Below are positions 20,977 through 34,674 of a stretch of 64,000 nt of DNA, piece by piece (within the stretch, counting starts at the first letter, position 1; the number at the start of each line of letters is the position of its first letter). A model generated the notes under the pieces. It made no database searches and was not told where the DNA came from. It saw nothing but the letters and a program-made list of their open reading frames with translations. The stretch spans positions 27,005,429 to 27,069,428 of the forward strand of contig OV121097.1 of the NCBI GenBank assembly GCA_921293015.1. The letters run 5' to 3'. A program made the translations under genes and the position numbers. The stretch comes from Phorcus lineatus. Its lineage: Eukaryota; Mollusca; Gastropoda; Trochida; Trochidae.

Positions 20977-22142
20977 AAAACTTGATCAGTGACAAAACTT
21001 AAGTCAGTGACCACTTTTACATGTTTTAATTGTATTTTGTAATTCATTAAAGAGTATGGATGAATTTATCTATGTATCTTTTTATTTGATACATTATCCA
21101 AAGATACATCTTTTCTTCTAATGTTTTTCAGTAATTTTACAAAACATAATGAATTGATAGAGAATTTACCAAAGATATTTTTGGGACACTCTCATTTGAT
21201 TCACTTGTTTTTCATTTTTGAAAAAAGAGAAATCAAGAGTACATTATTTTTTTAACGTCAGGCAAAATAAAACGTAAGATTAAAGAAATATTATTTTGGT
21301 ACAACCTCTCTTTAAGTATGCATTAGTTATTAAGCTGCCTGTTTGGTTATTTGATCTCATCTGCTATTTTTGTGGATTTTGTTTGTTTATTTCTGGCAAA
21401 TTCTCTGATAATGGTTTAAGCTATGTCTTTAGATCTTCTTGTGCGCAATGTTTAACAAACATTTTATAGATGATAACACCTTCTCCCAATAGAAACTTGT
21501 GAACTCTGTTTGAAGTTCGTACTTAAGATAAACCATCCTCCTATCTCTGCAACCCACATTCATAACATACACATTTGATGTGCATTAAAAAGTTTTAATT
21601 TCTCTTGTTTAAAAGAATTTTGTACTAAATAAAATAAATCCGGAAGATTCAGGAATGTTCATTTATCAATTGAAGTCCATCTCATAGCTAAAAGAAATGG
21701 CTAAAATATTCACATATGGTATTCTCCATTGAATTTTTAATTTACAGTTACCTTTAATTTAATTAATACCAACCTTTTTATTCAAATTTAATAAACTTAG
21801 GTGACAATCAAAGCGCACGAAATTTTACATAAAAATACTTTAAATACATGCATACAACATAAACATGAAGATAGATTCTTAATCATGCTGGTATCTCAAG
21901 GACATGTTTAAAACATCCTTAGACCTAATGATCACAAACATGATAAACAAACATAATAACTGAAGACAAACTTCAAGAACCCAAAACTCCAGCCACTTTC
22001 ATCACCATAATCTTCTTGCAGGAATCTGTTTGGTATCCATGGTATCCAATCAACACCCCTGTCAAGCTCCGTTTGGTAAATCCAAGATGGCTGACCTGTG
22101 CATGCAGCTGAAAGGTGAAGGTCAGAAGGGGAGACTACTCAC
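20977..22142. other. AT-rich probable intron
   Basis: Lies downstream of the donor of the 22143-22246 exon. No coding, RNA or repeat feature recognised. Confidence 0.5.
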
Positions 22143-22246
22143 GTGTCATTTTCAGAGACATTGGATCCAGACCTCTTCCTGTCCAGCTTAGTGACGCTCT
22201 TTGTTCTCTTAAGGTTTGTCCGAAATCCTTTCTTGGTGAAAAAGTT
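22143..22246 (-). CDS. Exon of a SynGAP/DAB2IP/RASAL2-family RasGAP
   Basis: This 104-nt exon is bounded by an acceptor (ATTTATTTCAG) and a donor (GTGAGT). It enters in phase 0 and leaves in phase 2. It encodes 34 residues, including FFTKKGF, then LKRTKSVTKLDRKR and SGSNVSEND. The KRTKSxxKLDR signature is shared with SYNGAP1, DAB2IP and RASAL2, where it precedes the PH domain. Members of this family speed GTP hydrolysis by Ras/Rap and act at the membrane and cell cortex. The upstream exon fits in phase; the PH, C2 and GAP domains are not in the window. Alternative: another protein with a similar basic Ser-rich stretch. The splice structure is clear; the family call is good but rests on a short motif. 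Confidence 0.7.
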
Positions 22247-25200
22247 CTGAAATAAATATTGTCATTTTTGAAAATACATAAATTTCCATTCTCTTAGATC
22301 TAAAACATAAGCCAATGTGAATGTAATGGTACTATGAACTATCTTAGTAGTAAGAGAACTTTCAACAATCTAGATTATAGTAATTGAAAAAATAATACTT
22401 TGTTTCCATTTTCCAAGAAAAATTCTAAGTAACTTTCCTTAAAAACATTATTTTACTTTCAGTTTATAAATTTTGGTAAATAATTTTGCAATGCTATTCA
22501 TAAAGATGTCTTTAAAAAAAAACCTAAAAAGACTTAATCAGGAATAAAATACCAGGAAAAATACTAGATAAAATAAAAATACTAATATTTTTTGTTCAGT
22601 ATCAATCCTGGTAATATTTATGGACACTAAGGTTACCTTGGCCTTGGTGTTTAACTAATGGATTTGCAACTGAAACTTACACATAAGAACAAAAACATCA
22701 AGGAATTTGAGAGCAAATTCTGTGCATCTTCTTTATCAACCTTAACACTAAAAATAGAGGAGATATCTTTGCCAGATGCAAGTGTAGAAAGTAAATGGCA
22801 GTCACACAAGGCAGGTTAGTTCATCAATCTGGTCTCACAGCCCAGCACCTCTCATCTGTACATATTACAAAGTGTCAGGTCAAACAGAAACATATGTTTG
22901 TGATGTGCAAATCTAGACGAATGTTCTGCATGTGCATAGATTCTTGTAAAAAATCAATCTGCAAGATCACCTACTGGAGTGTTTATATGTAGAAGCATGT
23001 ATATGCAAATTGCACAGTTTTAATTTACACATGATAGGTTTAAAGGTCAACATACATGTGGCATGATTAGGCCATTTTTTATGCATATTTAATTTTGCTT
23101 ACATTCATCCAAATTTAGAAAATCTTCTTTGCAATTTTGAAGTCAATACTGCCATCTTGATTTTAGAAAGTTAAAACTACATGGGAGATATATTTGGATG
23201 AACATCCAAAGTTTTGAAAGCTGAAAGTTGACAAAAAGATAGTCATTATCATCACAAACTCAGTTTCAGTCATTTACTGAATTGCCAACATAGTTTCTTC
23301 ATGAATTATTTCAGGTGATTGAAGTCACCTGTCCAAGAGCAAAAACTAGCCACTGTCAGGAATATTCCAAAGTTCAGACATATCACTGTCTTAAAAACAG
23401 AATCCCCAGAATATATTTGCTTTCCTTTGGTGCAATAAAGAGCAAGCAGTTCTTTGGCTAAAACAAATATAGTTATATTGTATGAATAAATATGCAATTT
23501 CTTCACGCAACCCTCAGATACAGTTCCAAACCCTTTATTAACCCTTTACTTGCAGAGCCTGCAATATTCTGTGACAACCTATTTCAAAGCAAAGACAAAC
23601 TTGTATTTAAACTTGTGTTTAGTTGTAACTTCTTGAATTTGAACACTAAGAATTTCTGATACTCAACAACTCAGCAGCTATAGGGTTAAGGTAATATCTA
23701 ATATTGTTATCATTCAAAAAAGTTAAATTCTAATAACAAACCAAGTATAGGAGAGCAAGATCTCTGAATAACAACTTTATTTAATGAATCGTGACAATAA
23801 ATCACATTTTGAGTACATATGTGAGTAACCTCCCTTTGTAACCTTCACCTTTCAAGTGAATTGGTACACTTTGTCAATGTTCAATCTAAAGAAGTTGTCT
23901 TTCTGCCATGCATGTGCACGCGCTGCACAGATACATCAGACAAGGACCCCAGTCATAACAGTGACATAAGGCCATCCATCAATACGGCTATCTCTATCAT
24001 CAGTGCAGTCTATAAGCTTTCCTGATCCAATATAACGTTGGTCTATCTCTTCCTTCCGTCCATGTTTATACAACTGCAGTCATAACAAGAAATTGGCACA
24101 ACTGAGATTCCCTCAACAGGCATGTCTGAGGCGACATGAAAATGGATCTTTGATAATCATAAATAAAGAAAAAATGGGGGAAATCAAAGAATTTCTAAAA
24201 ATGCCCAAAACTTAAATCCTCAACCTTTTATTAAAAAACACTTGAACGACTGTTTCCTTTATATAAAACATATTGGAAAAAAATGAATCCAGGAAATATT
24301 AAATGTTTGCCTATCAATAGAAAGTTCTTAAAAAAAGATTACTGAGCAAATGCTTAAAGAACTTCTTCCGCAATGAAACGGTTCAGTTCAAGTATGTTCA
24401 TCATGACATTTTTTTTATTGGGGTTCAAGAAAAAATGAGAACATTAACATTTCATTTTTTCTTTTAGCAGGGTTAAATGAGGGGAACATTTTGTCTCGCG
24501 TTGTGATGTAATTGAAGCTGACAGTAGCGGGGAGAGCTCCATGACCCCCAGATTGCAGACTCCCCAGATCTGTTGAGGGGTGAAATATGCTTTAAAACTG
24601 AGACTGTGGGGTTGTGATGCAAGACAGGCTGTCACTTACACAGCGCCTCCCCTGGGCTTGTCAGTACATGGCCTTTGGGGTGGGGGGTAGACTAAAATTT
24701 AGTCTATGAAATATTTTAATAATTTACCGTTCATTCAATATCATTTTTTTCTCATGTGTATGTCAATAATCTAGACTTGCGGAGTGAGGACCTATACTGT
24801 ATCAAAGGCTCCTAATTAATACATATTCAATAAGCAGTACGAGGTAGGGAGCTGGTAAGACTAACAGTCCATGTAAGGCTGGTGAGTCTATAAAACTGGG
24901 TGTCTGAGATTAATTGTTATAGAGATTTAAATATTCAAATTTGTTTAGTAATGAATTACAATAGGTGCCTTAGAGATGTGGGGTGTTGTCCAATTGAAAT
25001 AGGGAGAACTTAAGTTCACAGACAGAATGACATTTTAATTATTCAATAAAAGGTCACAGGCCCATAACACATTCAAAAGCAGATAAATTTTGTACAAACT
25101 TCATAGAAAAACAAAAAATACTTTCCTAACTTGAAACAGAAATAGACATAAATTGATTATGACTGACAAATTTCAAGCTCTGTTATCCTTTCAGTATGAC

Positions 25201-26983
25201 TGACAAATTTCAGGCTCTACCTGTTATCCTGTCCCTAAAGACATTCAGTCTACTGAATTAAGAAGCATCAAACCCCTTGAAAAGATAAAGACAATCTGTA
25301 TGGAAAAAAACATTAAGTGTACTTTGGTACACCTTGCAGCTTAATTCACTTTAGCTCTTATCTACGTAATTAACTCTCAGACTCAATTAAGAATTCATTT
25401 GCAAGATAACTCTAGCCCATTGCACTTTATATCTACGTCATATATACAGCCTGCAATAGCTAATTAAAAACAGGAAACTGTTTACAATTGTATACACCTT
25501 CGAAAAACATTGTCGTCTTTGTTTCAAAGTTACACTTACCCTTTGCTATTTATTTTGCTTAAAAAAGCAAATGTTGGAATGGAGAATAAAAAATCTGATA
25601 AACAAACATGAATTTTGAAAATAAGCTTTTCATGAAATATGGCACATTGATAGTTGAAACAAAAGCTTCCAGTGAAATACAAGAATCATCAGATGGCCAA
25701 GCCAACTGGTTTTATAAGAGACATATGTTCCCCAAAGCATGTCCCCACAAAGAATGTTGTTTTTCTTAAACCTGACACACCCTTTTTTCTCCATCTTTGT
25801 ATAAACACAGATATTTGTCCACACTAATGAGAATCATGTCTGAAATTCAGAGAAAAAACAAAAGCAACACTGGATAACTGGGAATTCTCAAACCAATCTC
25901 CTTGTGACAAATATTCCTCAAGCTTCTACAAAGGTTAGAAAGAGCAAACTATAACTGCTTTAAGTCTCATCATTTTTTGGAAATATTTGAATTTTATACC
26001 AAAATTCAAATCAAAGTTAAAAAACTAAATTTATCAGATCCGCAGGAACTAGTGAATTCAAAATAAATATATTTACAGTTTAAATGATAATCAAGAGAGT
26101 GTGATAATTATATATAAGAGGATTACGACAAAGGCTAGATAAGGCAATTATTTCTAAAATATGCCCCCACCCTGAGAAGATTAGTTCTGATATAACCAGG
26201 TGTCTAGTTAAAACATCTTCAAACTCTACTTACTGTAGAAAAGGAAAGACTCAAATAATCCCTCAGAAGTAAAACTATGAAAGTTGTACATACATTGATC
26301 CTGGTAATACTAAATGTTTACATCGATGTCAGTTTCACACAGAGGGGGTCTCTGTGATGCAAATGTTACTTATACCTTAATCAGCTTATACTTATTACCT
26401 TTTTACATTCATCAGATAGTGTTTTAGATTTTAGATGTTTATAAATTCAGATATAATTTTTTTTTTTTTCATTGTGGTGGCAAGATCTTTAATAGAGGAA
26501 CTATTTTTTTAGATTAAAGTGAGAAACTACTATTATTGAAAGCACTTTTAGTATATCAAGTTCAATACTATAAAATATTTGTTGTCAATTATGATTGAAA
26601 TATGATAGACATATAAATGGGAGCCCTGAACAATTTTCGATTAGTCAAGGCAATCTCAACTTTTCAAAATTGTCAAAATTTAATATAAGATTCTTTTACA
26701 AGCAAACTTCATTGTGTTCACGTATGTAGGTAGGCAATAAATGAATAGAATACAATCCAGCTGAAACATTTCATCAAAGCTAACTTCCTGATTCGACTGT
26801 TTGACACATTCATTCAGACAGAAATGCTATTAATGTTTTAAAATTTATTCATAAAATAAATCAAATAGAATATAGGGTTCTGAAGTTTACAAGACTATCA
26901 AAAATATCATAACCTAGTTATGTAATAGTAACTGTTACTGTGCAAGTTTACTAGATCGTTGTGAACAAAGGGAGGTAACTCAC
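22247..26983. other. Probable 4.7-kb intron
   Basis: AT-rich sequence between two phase-compatible exons. No exon, RNA gene or full mobile element recognised. A somewhat GC-richer patch at about 24480-24690 was examined and shows no convincing exon. A copy of the word GAGTAACCTCCCTTTGT is at 23823-23839. Confidence 0.55.
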
Positions 26984-27096
26984 CACGAAGCGGGAGGAGG
27001 TGGTGGGAGTATCCATGACGTCCTCTTCGATGCCGCCAGACACGAGCGGGACGCTCCCCCTCCGCTCACTGGAGGAGACTTTCTCAAATGAGGAAT
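26984..27096 (-). CDS. Exon of the RasGAP-like gene (Ser-rich N-terminal region)
   Basis: This 113-nt exon stands out as GC-rich in AT-rich surroundings. It has acceptor TTATCTTTCAG and donor GTGAGT, enters in phase 1 and leaves in phase 0. With the preceding exon's final G it encodes D-SSFEKVSSSERRGSVPLV, followed by SGGIEEDVMDTPTTSSRFV. The segment is Ser/Glu-rich and probably disordered, with an RRGS-type basophilic kinase site. It joins in frame to the 22143-22246 exon, giving SSRFV-NFFTKK. I know no domain for this segment; the assignment depends on linkage to its neighbour. Confidence 0.65.
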
Positions 27097-30000
27097 CTGA
27101 AAGATAAAATCGAAGATAAGTAATTTGTGACAATCAATAAAAGAAAACATCTAAAATCTGAAATATATCATCCAATTTGAGAGATGTTAATTATAATGAG
27201 AAGAATCTGAAAAATTAAGTTTGGAAATAAGTTATTTTGCAGCAATCAATACAAAAAGATCATCACCAATTCAATCTGTAATAAAGTATTATCAAGTAAG
27301 AGATGAAATCGAATATAAGTGTATGAGTTCAAAGATAAATTTAGTTATGAAATTAACAATAATATGAATGTGGATTTCTCAACTCTCGAGGTAAGAATAA
27401 AGATAATATTTCTCTCAATAAATATCTATGAGGCAGGAAAAATTTTTTTTAGTTCACAATGCATAAAAAACAAACATAATACTGATATTTTATAAAAGAA
27501 ATTACATTTCAATAACTAAACATTTACTATAGCAATGCTTGAACACAAAATTAATATGAAATCAATAATAAACTGTTACAATGACTTACATTTTTCTTCG
27601 CAATGGTATGTAAAGCAATATTAACTTCAATCAGCACAAATATGTAATTTGCTAGACAATGACACAAAACATCAAGAGCCCCCATAAAGAAACAAAACGA
27701 GATAATCCTATATCAAATGAAAAGAACACGCTCAGAAGTGTCATAAAATACCACTAATTTCTATACGAGTCATCATCAATTAAAAAAGAAGAACATTTTT
27801 GTATGGTCATTGTCCATCCCAACCAATAAATAAGTGCCCACTAAAGAGAAATGTGATTCACAACTTGAGTTTATTATCCCTAGTAATTACATTATACCCT
27901 CTATAATCAGGATCGCTAGCATCAACGTTTGTTTCCTATTTCTCAAAGACACGACTCATTTGATAAAGGCGCCGCTAAGTCTAAATAATATCTTCGATCC
28001 GAGTCAATCAAACTATGAGCGCTTGTTAACTTTGATGATGGTTGCCCATCGCTGTAAAAGATCCATTTATATTGTCTCCAGGGAGATTGGTAGTAAAGCG
28101 TGAAATAGGGTTTCCGTGTTGCTTTCCAGCTCTCTGTTGAGTCAGTGTTTCAAAAAATGTTTTGATAGTCGTTATGTAGCTTTTTTTTATCACATTAAAC
28201 TATTGGACGCATAATTTTCAAATGATTTTTTAATTTGTAATAAAAAAACTTTTTCCTAAAATATTTATTCATCAACACATGATAAATTCAATATTTCAAT
28301 GGATAGTATAACATCATAAATCATACTACATATTAAGTCAAAATTTTGGAAAATGTTACCAATAATTAATGGAAAACAAGATCATATGCTAGTGATAAGA
28401 TAAACAATTTCATATTGAAATCATCATATGATATTTCAACGAGTAGTAGATCATCATCATAATTGACAATAAATTATGCTACATATTAAGGGAAAGTGTT
28501 GAATTATATTTCTAATAATTATTGGAAAGGATGCACAAGATCATATATCAATGATCGAAATGTAACATTGAAGTTATCATAAGTTTCTGATATTCCATAT
28601 CAAAGTTTACTTATATAATCAATGATAAACATTATATTTCATATACTCAAATACCCATATCTCTGTTGATATCAACATGTATCACAAGTGAATGAAGCAT
28701 CTGTAAAAGTTTTCAGCATTGTAGAGCCAAGATTTCAGCCACCATTTAATTGCAAACTGGCACCCTTCACTAACTTAAAACAAAATCTAACTTCTTAAAG
28801 TCATAGAATCAATTTTGTAAGGCAACTAGACTGGGGTAATTATTCTTCATGAGCAAAAATCTGATCACTTACACCAATATTTCCTGTCGCTTCTGCAAAG
28901 ATTTTTATTTTTATGCCCGTTTTAAAGTTTGATGATGCTACTTATTGGCGTATGCCGTTTCAGACCAATGACGTACCGAATCAAGTGCAATCCTATCGCG
29001 AGTACGAAATACTGCAAATCTAGTAATTGCAGCGCCGATACTTATGACAGACACATACATCACTGAGTTTACCATCTTTGTGTCATTTCTGTATTTGAAA
29101 AAAGGTTTAGCTATTGGCTATTTTAATTGGATATTCAGCTGGGAAATTTCATGTGTTCTACATCATGGCCTTAGGGAAATGATGTGGTAAGGACTAACGC
29201 TCGCCAAAGACATAGGGTAGGCTGTTTTGAACTTCCTTATTGAGGGCTATAATGCACGCAGATTTCTGAAAATTGTTGTAAATGTCAGGAGGGAGAGTTC
29301 TGTAATGTGATGAACTTTTTGTCCGGCGTGCATTACAATTTGCCTTGCAAAAATGAGACTATGACTTTAATAAGACTACTAACAAATGCATGACTCACGA
29401 GTTCATGAAATCAGAACCACTAAATCAAAATACCTGCTGCTGAGTTTACAATCAGTTTATTGTCATATGATATTCTATTTTACTTGATATACTACAAGCT
29501 AATCACACTTCAAAATTAAAGAACCAACCATATACCTTTATTTGCCAAAGTGCTTTTTTTTTATCAGACACAATTTGAAATGTAGTGCAATTGATCCATA
29601 ATTTGTTTAGATTACGGAATCAAATTAACTGAAATATTTTGCAAGTTTTACATATTTGATCTGACCACAGTTACCCAGGGAGAGGGATCAGATAGGCCAA
29701 GGAACAAGCAATCAAATAAATAATTACAAACCAATCAACACTACCTGATCCCACTAACGAAGTCGTTGATGAGACGCTTGATGAATAACTTGACCTGCCA
29801 ACCTAGGTCAACATGTCCCTTGGGTCAGTTTGTCTAACGAACCTCGAGCAATTAGTCTTAGTTAATTGTACCTCTGACCTTCACCTTGAGACATCACCTC
29901 AATTACACTCTAGTTAAAAGGACAGTCCTATCAAGGTATTTGGTGAAAGCAGATGTTAAACCGCAACTCAACAAAAAAGTTATTTTTGGTGGAAGATTGA

Positions 30001-31130
30001 AGTTTATATTTACATGAATATAACATAAAGCAGTTGCATGAAACGTGTTACTGAGAGTAAAATTTGTGTTGATTTAGATCTCACATCGTGATAGAAAAAA
30101 AGTCTTTTCAACAAAAAAATCGATGAGAAGTGAAAAAAATGTGCAAAAAATGTAAAAAGCCTTGCTATGGCACTAAATCTTATCATAAATGATATGTAAA
30201 TGTGTGGATATTCTGTCAATATATATAGTATATTTTCATCATAATGTAAAATTAGTATAAGTACACTGCTTTCTTTGTGTACTTTCCCACCTTAAAAAGA
30301 TGGAGGAACATATGCGAATAGGACAGCCCCTTTAAGGCTTTATGGGACAGAATTTTAAGATTTACATATTGGGAATTCAAATATGAAGTTAAAATAAAAA
30401 TCTTTCAAAGTTAAATTTTAGTGAAGATGTGACATACAGACAGTTTAAATGAAGTACTGAAAGATCATGGGTTGATCACAAGTTGTGCATCGATATTTTG
30501 TCTGTATTTGCTTGTTATCGAAATCACTTATTCACTTGGGAACATGAATTGGAAAAATCACAGACAGCAAACTTACAATATCGAACCTTACTTTTTAGTC
30601 ATCAAAGATAGCAAAGTTAGTATGTCTTAAAAACAGAAATCTTTCATAAATAACATGACACATTATCAATCCATGTCAAAAGTGAAACCATCGTGGACTC
30701 AATATTACAAGTGACAAAAGGCCTCAACTTCCGACATCTTGTCACTTAGAGGGATGACAACATTTAGATGAAGAATTCTAAGATGGCCCTCAGAAATCCT
30801 GTCAATCATTTTAGTCCTCTTTAATCACAATCAGAAGAAGTCATGTCTATATCATATATATAAGTCTACCCACTACGTAGTTGATACTTTTTTGACCTCA
30901 ACATAACCTCTGGAAAGAATACCTAGATATAAAGACAACTACAGAAAAAGCCTTTCTTTGCATGAGGTTCACATATTTCTTATTTTTTCAAAACCAAATA
31001 ATAAAGGTCTAATGTTGCAAGAGATTACCTGGGTTTGAACCAGACCCATGGTGCAGGCAATCAAACAAGAACATGATTGGACTACACTGGGTCGACAAGT
31101 GTGTTTTACAAAGATGAGATGAGACCTGTT
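27097..31130. other. Probable intron, AT-rich
   Basis: No gene recognised. A pair TAATGCACGC (29250-29259) and GCGTGCATTA (29326-29335) forms a 10-bp inverted repeat around 66 bp, possibly the end of a small unrecognised element. Open frames such as 27834-28103 plus show no motif. Confidence 0.5.
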
Positions 31131-31142
31131 CAAGATTCTGTG

Positions 31143-31200
31143 ACTCGCTGCTAATGGCTGAAATATTGCCCAAGCGGTGTTAAACAATAACTCACTCACT
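31143..31200 (+). mobile_element. 5'-truncated LINE/SINE tail insertion (58 bp)
   Basis: A short insert, ACTCGCTGC to (ACTC)n, contains GCTGAAATATTGCCCAAGCG and GTGTTAAAC. It is flanked by perfect 12-bp direct repeats CAAGATTCTGTG (31131-31142 and 31201-31212). This is the signature of target-primed reverse transcription with severe 5' truncation. The tail resembles the 3' end of the SINE family in this window. Confidence 0.85.
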
Positions 31201-31212
31201 CAAGATTCTGTG

Positions 31213-33424
31213 GTATTTGAATATGAGAAGAGCTAGGGTCTGTTGGTGACGGTTGGTGGCCAGGATTTGAACCAGACCTAAATGAAGCAGGTCTGTCAAA
31301 CATAGATGTGACAACATCACTGTTGGGTGGGATATTCTTCCTCTGATTCTAAGAAATCATGTAAAAGACCTAGGAAATTGTAATTGGTTCAAAGGTCTAA
31401 GGTTCATTTATGATTCACCTTATTTCAGACCTGTCAAACACATCAAACAGCTTCATCTGGTTTGAAAGTCTGCCTCAGGTTTCCTTTTTAATAAATATTT
31501 ACAAAACAAAAGCAAAAGTCAAATGGTACTGGAATACTTCACTTGCCTGGATTAAAACCTGATCAAGTTAAGTGGTTATCAAACATCATTATGACTTGGC
31601 TACTCATGCATTCCGGAGACTGATTCAAGTTAACAAGTCCCTCATGCATGTGGTTCAGGTAAGTGGCTGTCTTGCCTGGATTTAAACCAAACATGTACTG
31701 ACACCTGTCAAACAAGACCATGACTGTGCCAACCTTGACTTGAACAGCCCCTGAATACAAATTTTGTTTTTTACTGGAACTAAATTATTGTGAAGCCTGT
31801 CAAACAGTGCAATGACAAGAACATCTTTGGATTGTAAACTGTACGTGGGTTTGGCCAAAACACTCTACCTGATTCAGTTCTTCAACATATCTGGTCTTTG
31901 AAAATAGCCAAAGATAGGCGTTGAAATTTAGTGAGCAAGAGTCTAGTATTGCAAGGAAGTTACTCAAGTCATACCAATTGTTTTATCTCACGATTTCGAT
32001 AATTTGAATTTGAACCAACAGGAAATGGTGACTCCTTTAATCATCACCTTCTAAGATCAGTTTTGAAACACTGACTTTGTGACTGATTCAATAAGCATTT
32101 CTATTAATTTGGAAAACACATGGTGAAATGCACTAAAATATGGTGAACTTTCAGAACTTAAACATTTTTTAATTTTAAAAATCATCTGTACAAATGTCCT
32201 AACTTCACACTAAAAAATAATATTGAACAACAGTGTCTTCAATAAACAGAACTTCCTGTTTCAGGTAATAAAATCTGCTCCGGATTGCATAAAAATCTCC
32301 TGATTGGATAGAAATGTTATGCAAGACAGTCAATATTTGCTGATCTTGCCAAATCATTTTTCTTGCTTGCATCAAGACCATCATGGCGCCAGACAAATAG
32401 AGTTACACTGCCACAGATGGGTCTGATCCGGCGTCGGACGCGAGACAGACATGTCCGCCTGGTGTTTGCTGAATGGAGTAATGGAGTGATATTCCAGGAA
32501 GGAAGCTCTTCATGATCAATCTGGATCAATCTGGATCAATATAGCAATGATTCATCATCCCTCCAGCCTTGCAAACCTTTTCTTGAAATAAACTATAGAA
32601 ATCAAATCAATGATGAATATGAATCTAAGTGATTCAAACATCTTTCCTTCTCACTTCATTCTTTTCAATTTGTCCGAAAGAACATTTCATCCTCTTCTTT
32701 CTGCCCTTCTCTGTCTACTCATATTTACAAATTCCCCTATACAAAGGTCTCTAAACATGTATCTTACTGCTTTCTTAGGGGTGAAAAGATGATATACTTT
32801 CAAACCCATTGTGATAAGGACAACATTAAATTAGCCTAAATTTAATCATTTTTCTTGTCCAAAGGTTCAATACCTCTACTTCTTCCAAAACTTTTCCAGA
32901 TATACATGAAAACACTTGAAGCAACAACCTTAAATCATGCAACCACAGATTTAGACAATTATTGAAATACATACACACCTTTCATTCAAAATAACTGATA
33001 GCATCCTAAATAATTTTGGTCATAATATAAAGTTTTAGCATATTCTATTGATGATTACAAATATTGCCTTTACATAATGCCAAAGATTATTTTTGGGCTC
33101 AAAGCTCTCCATGTTTCATTATCCTGGTATAGCCCAGACTCAAGTCTCTCAACTTATATCTGGGACTGGTGCAGAGAATATCCCTCTCTATCTCTCAGTT
33201 TATCAACCACTGAGGTCACCCAACCATCAAACGAGCCACACCCAATGTTGCTGAACTTCACCAATTGCTGTCTAACCAATCTATGCACAGGACCATGTTC
33301 CACCACATAGTTTTAGGTTCCCTTTCCAAATTTTCAATATTTGAAATTCAATTTCTGAATGGAATTCCACCTTTCCTGACATCAAATCTGGCATATCCAC
33401 CATTATCCATTTCTCTCTATTCTC
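31213..33424. other. Probable intron
   Basis: No exon recognised. A CpG-containing patch near 32420-32465 is open on both strands but lacks convincing splice sites. An 11-bp unit (GATCAATCTG) occurs in tandem near 32513-32535. Confidence 0.45.
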
Positions 33425-33592
33425 AACATCTTCTCTCCCCCCTCCCCCATTACTTCCCTCCCCCCTCCCTCCCCTCCCCAAGCACATCACCCCCCTCCCC
33501 TCGCAAATCACTTTTCTCCCCTCCCCAATCCCCTACCCCATCATTTCTCTCACCCCTCCCCATTCCCAATCACTTCTCTCGCCCCTCCCTGA
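33425..33592. repeat. C-rich pyrimidine tract
   Basis: About 165 bp of runs such as CCCCTCCC separated by short AATCACTT phrases, giving a loose 25-50 bp minisatellite. The minus strand has many G-runs and could form G-quadruplexes. The proline/serine-rich reading frame through it is compositional. Confidence 0.75.
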
Positions 33593-34674
33593 TTCTGTCA
33601 ATCTCCTATGTTGTGTGCCTAATGGTTCCTGCCAATGTTGATCACATGTCTAGATTGGTCTTGTAGGAAATCATTGTGGGCAGAAAAAGTATCAGTTTCT
33701 GTATAGTAGGACTCAAATTTCCTTGAATCTTGTTTTGATACAAAAAGCGTTGCTTCCAGCCGAATTTGACTCAGAAATGGTTTTATACTTATATTGGTTT
33801 TGAATCATGTTTCAGAAGTGTTTTCCGTGATTGCTTTTGTTAGAAAATGTAGGCTAAAAGAAGAAGAATAAATCTGCAGTTGTGTTTGAGTTCCTTGTTG
33901 GAAAAAAATCTTTCTCAATAATTTGATATTTCAAAATGAAATTACATAAATTGTGTTCTTTATTAAAATCAGAATGGCATCTTTTTCTCAATATTATGAA
34001 CGTAATCTACTTTTTTATTTCAAATGATAATGATATAAAAGTACAATCTATTTCAATTCTTTCAACTGCAAACGTGTTATGGCATTACTTATTATGTACT
34101 TATAACCATTCAATAAATGCTTAATTCACTCAATATCCTTTCTTTCAGCTTGTGAATGATGAAAAAATCTATTTATACTTATATACCTATATTCATTTAC
34201 CTGTACATGTATGTCACCTTTATTATACAGGTAAGTAGGTAAACAAGAGGCAAACAAATACAAATTTCCTACCTATAAATATACATATACTCACATGAAT
34301 TACCTATTCAGATTTTAAAATCAAACGTTTTGATTTTATTTGAGTCTTTTATCAACAGATGAAAATAAACCTCATATTTGTGAACACTAATTTCGATTAT
34401 GACATATGCACTTTAGATAAGTATCCTAAATACAGACGGGAGAGACTTAGAGTCTGTGCTCGTTATCTCACCTGCTGTCTCATCAAGCACAGGTAGGTCA
34501 CTACAAATCCCTTTACCCCCTCACAGGTGGGGCTTGCACACTCACTACACTAAACTGTGCATACAATTCAGTTAAGTTATTCTTAAGGCGAACAAACCCT
34601 AATTTAAATCTATTTTCAATATTGCTTAAAATTATGTTAAAAATCCATCTCTAAATTTATTTTGACTCCCAGCG
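33593..34674. other. AT-rich probable intron
   Basis: No gene seen. A GC-richer patch at 34440-34550 contains the word CTCGTTATCTCACCTG (34459-34474), which recurs inverted at 60156-60171. Confidence 0.45.

Noticed and set aside
24440-24690. GC-richer patch examined as a host exon
   Set aside because: Splice-like words are present but no frame joins them without stops.
32317-32529. Arg-rich open frame over a CpG-containing patch
   Set aside because: No recognisable motif and no convincing splice sites; left as unexplained sequence.
33265-33666. A 133-codon Pro/Ser-rich open frame
   Set aside because: It crosses the C-rich low-complexity tract and has no motif or splice context.
34440-34550. 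Possible small exon ending at a CAG/GTGAGA donor
   Set aside because: A frame would fit before the 27096 exon, but no acceptor with a pyrimidine tract or start codon is present.
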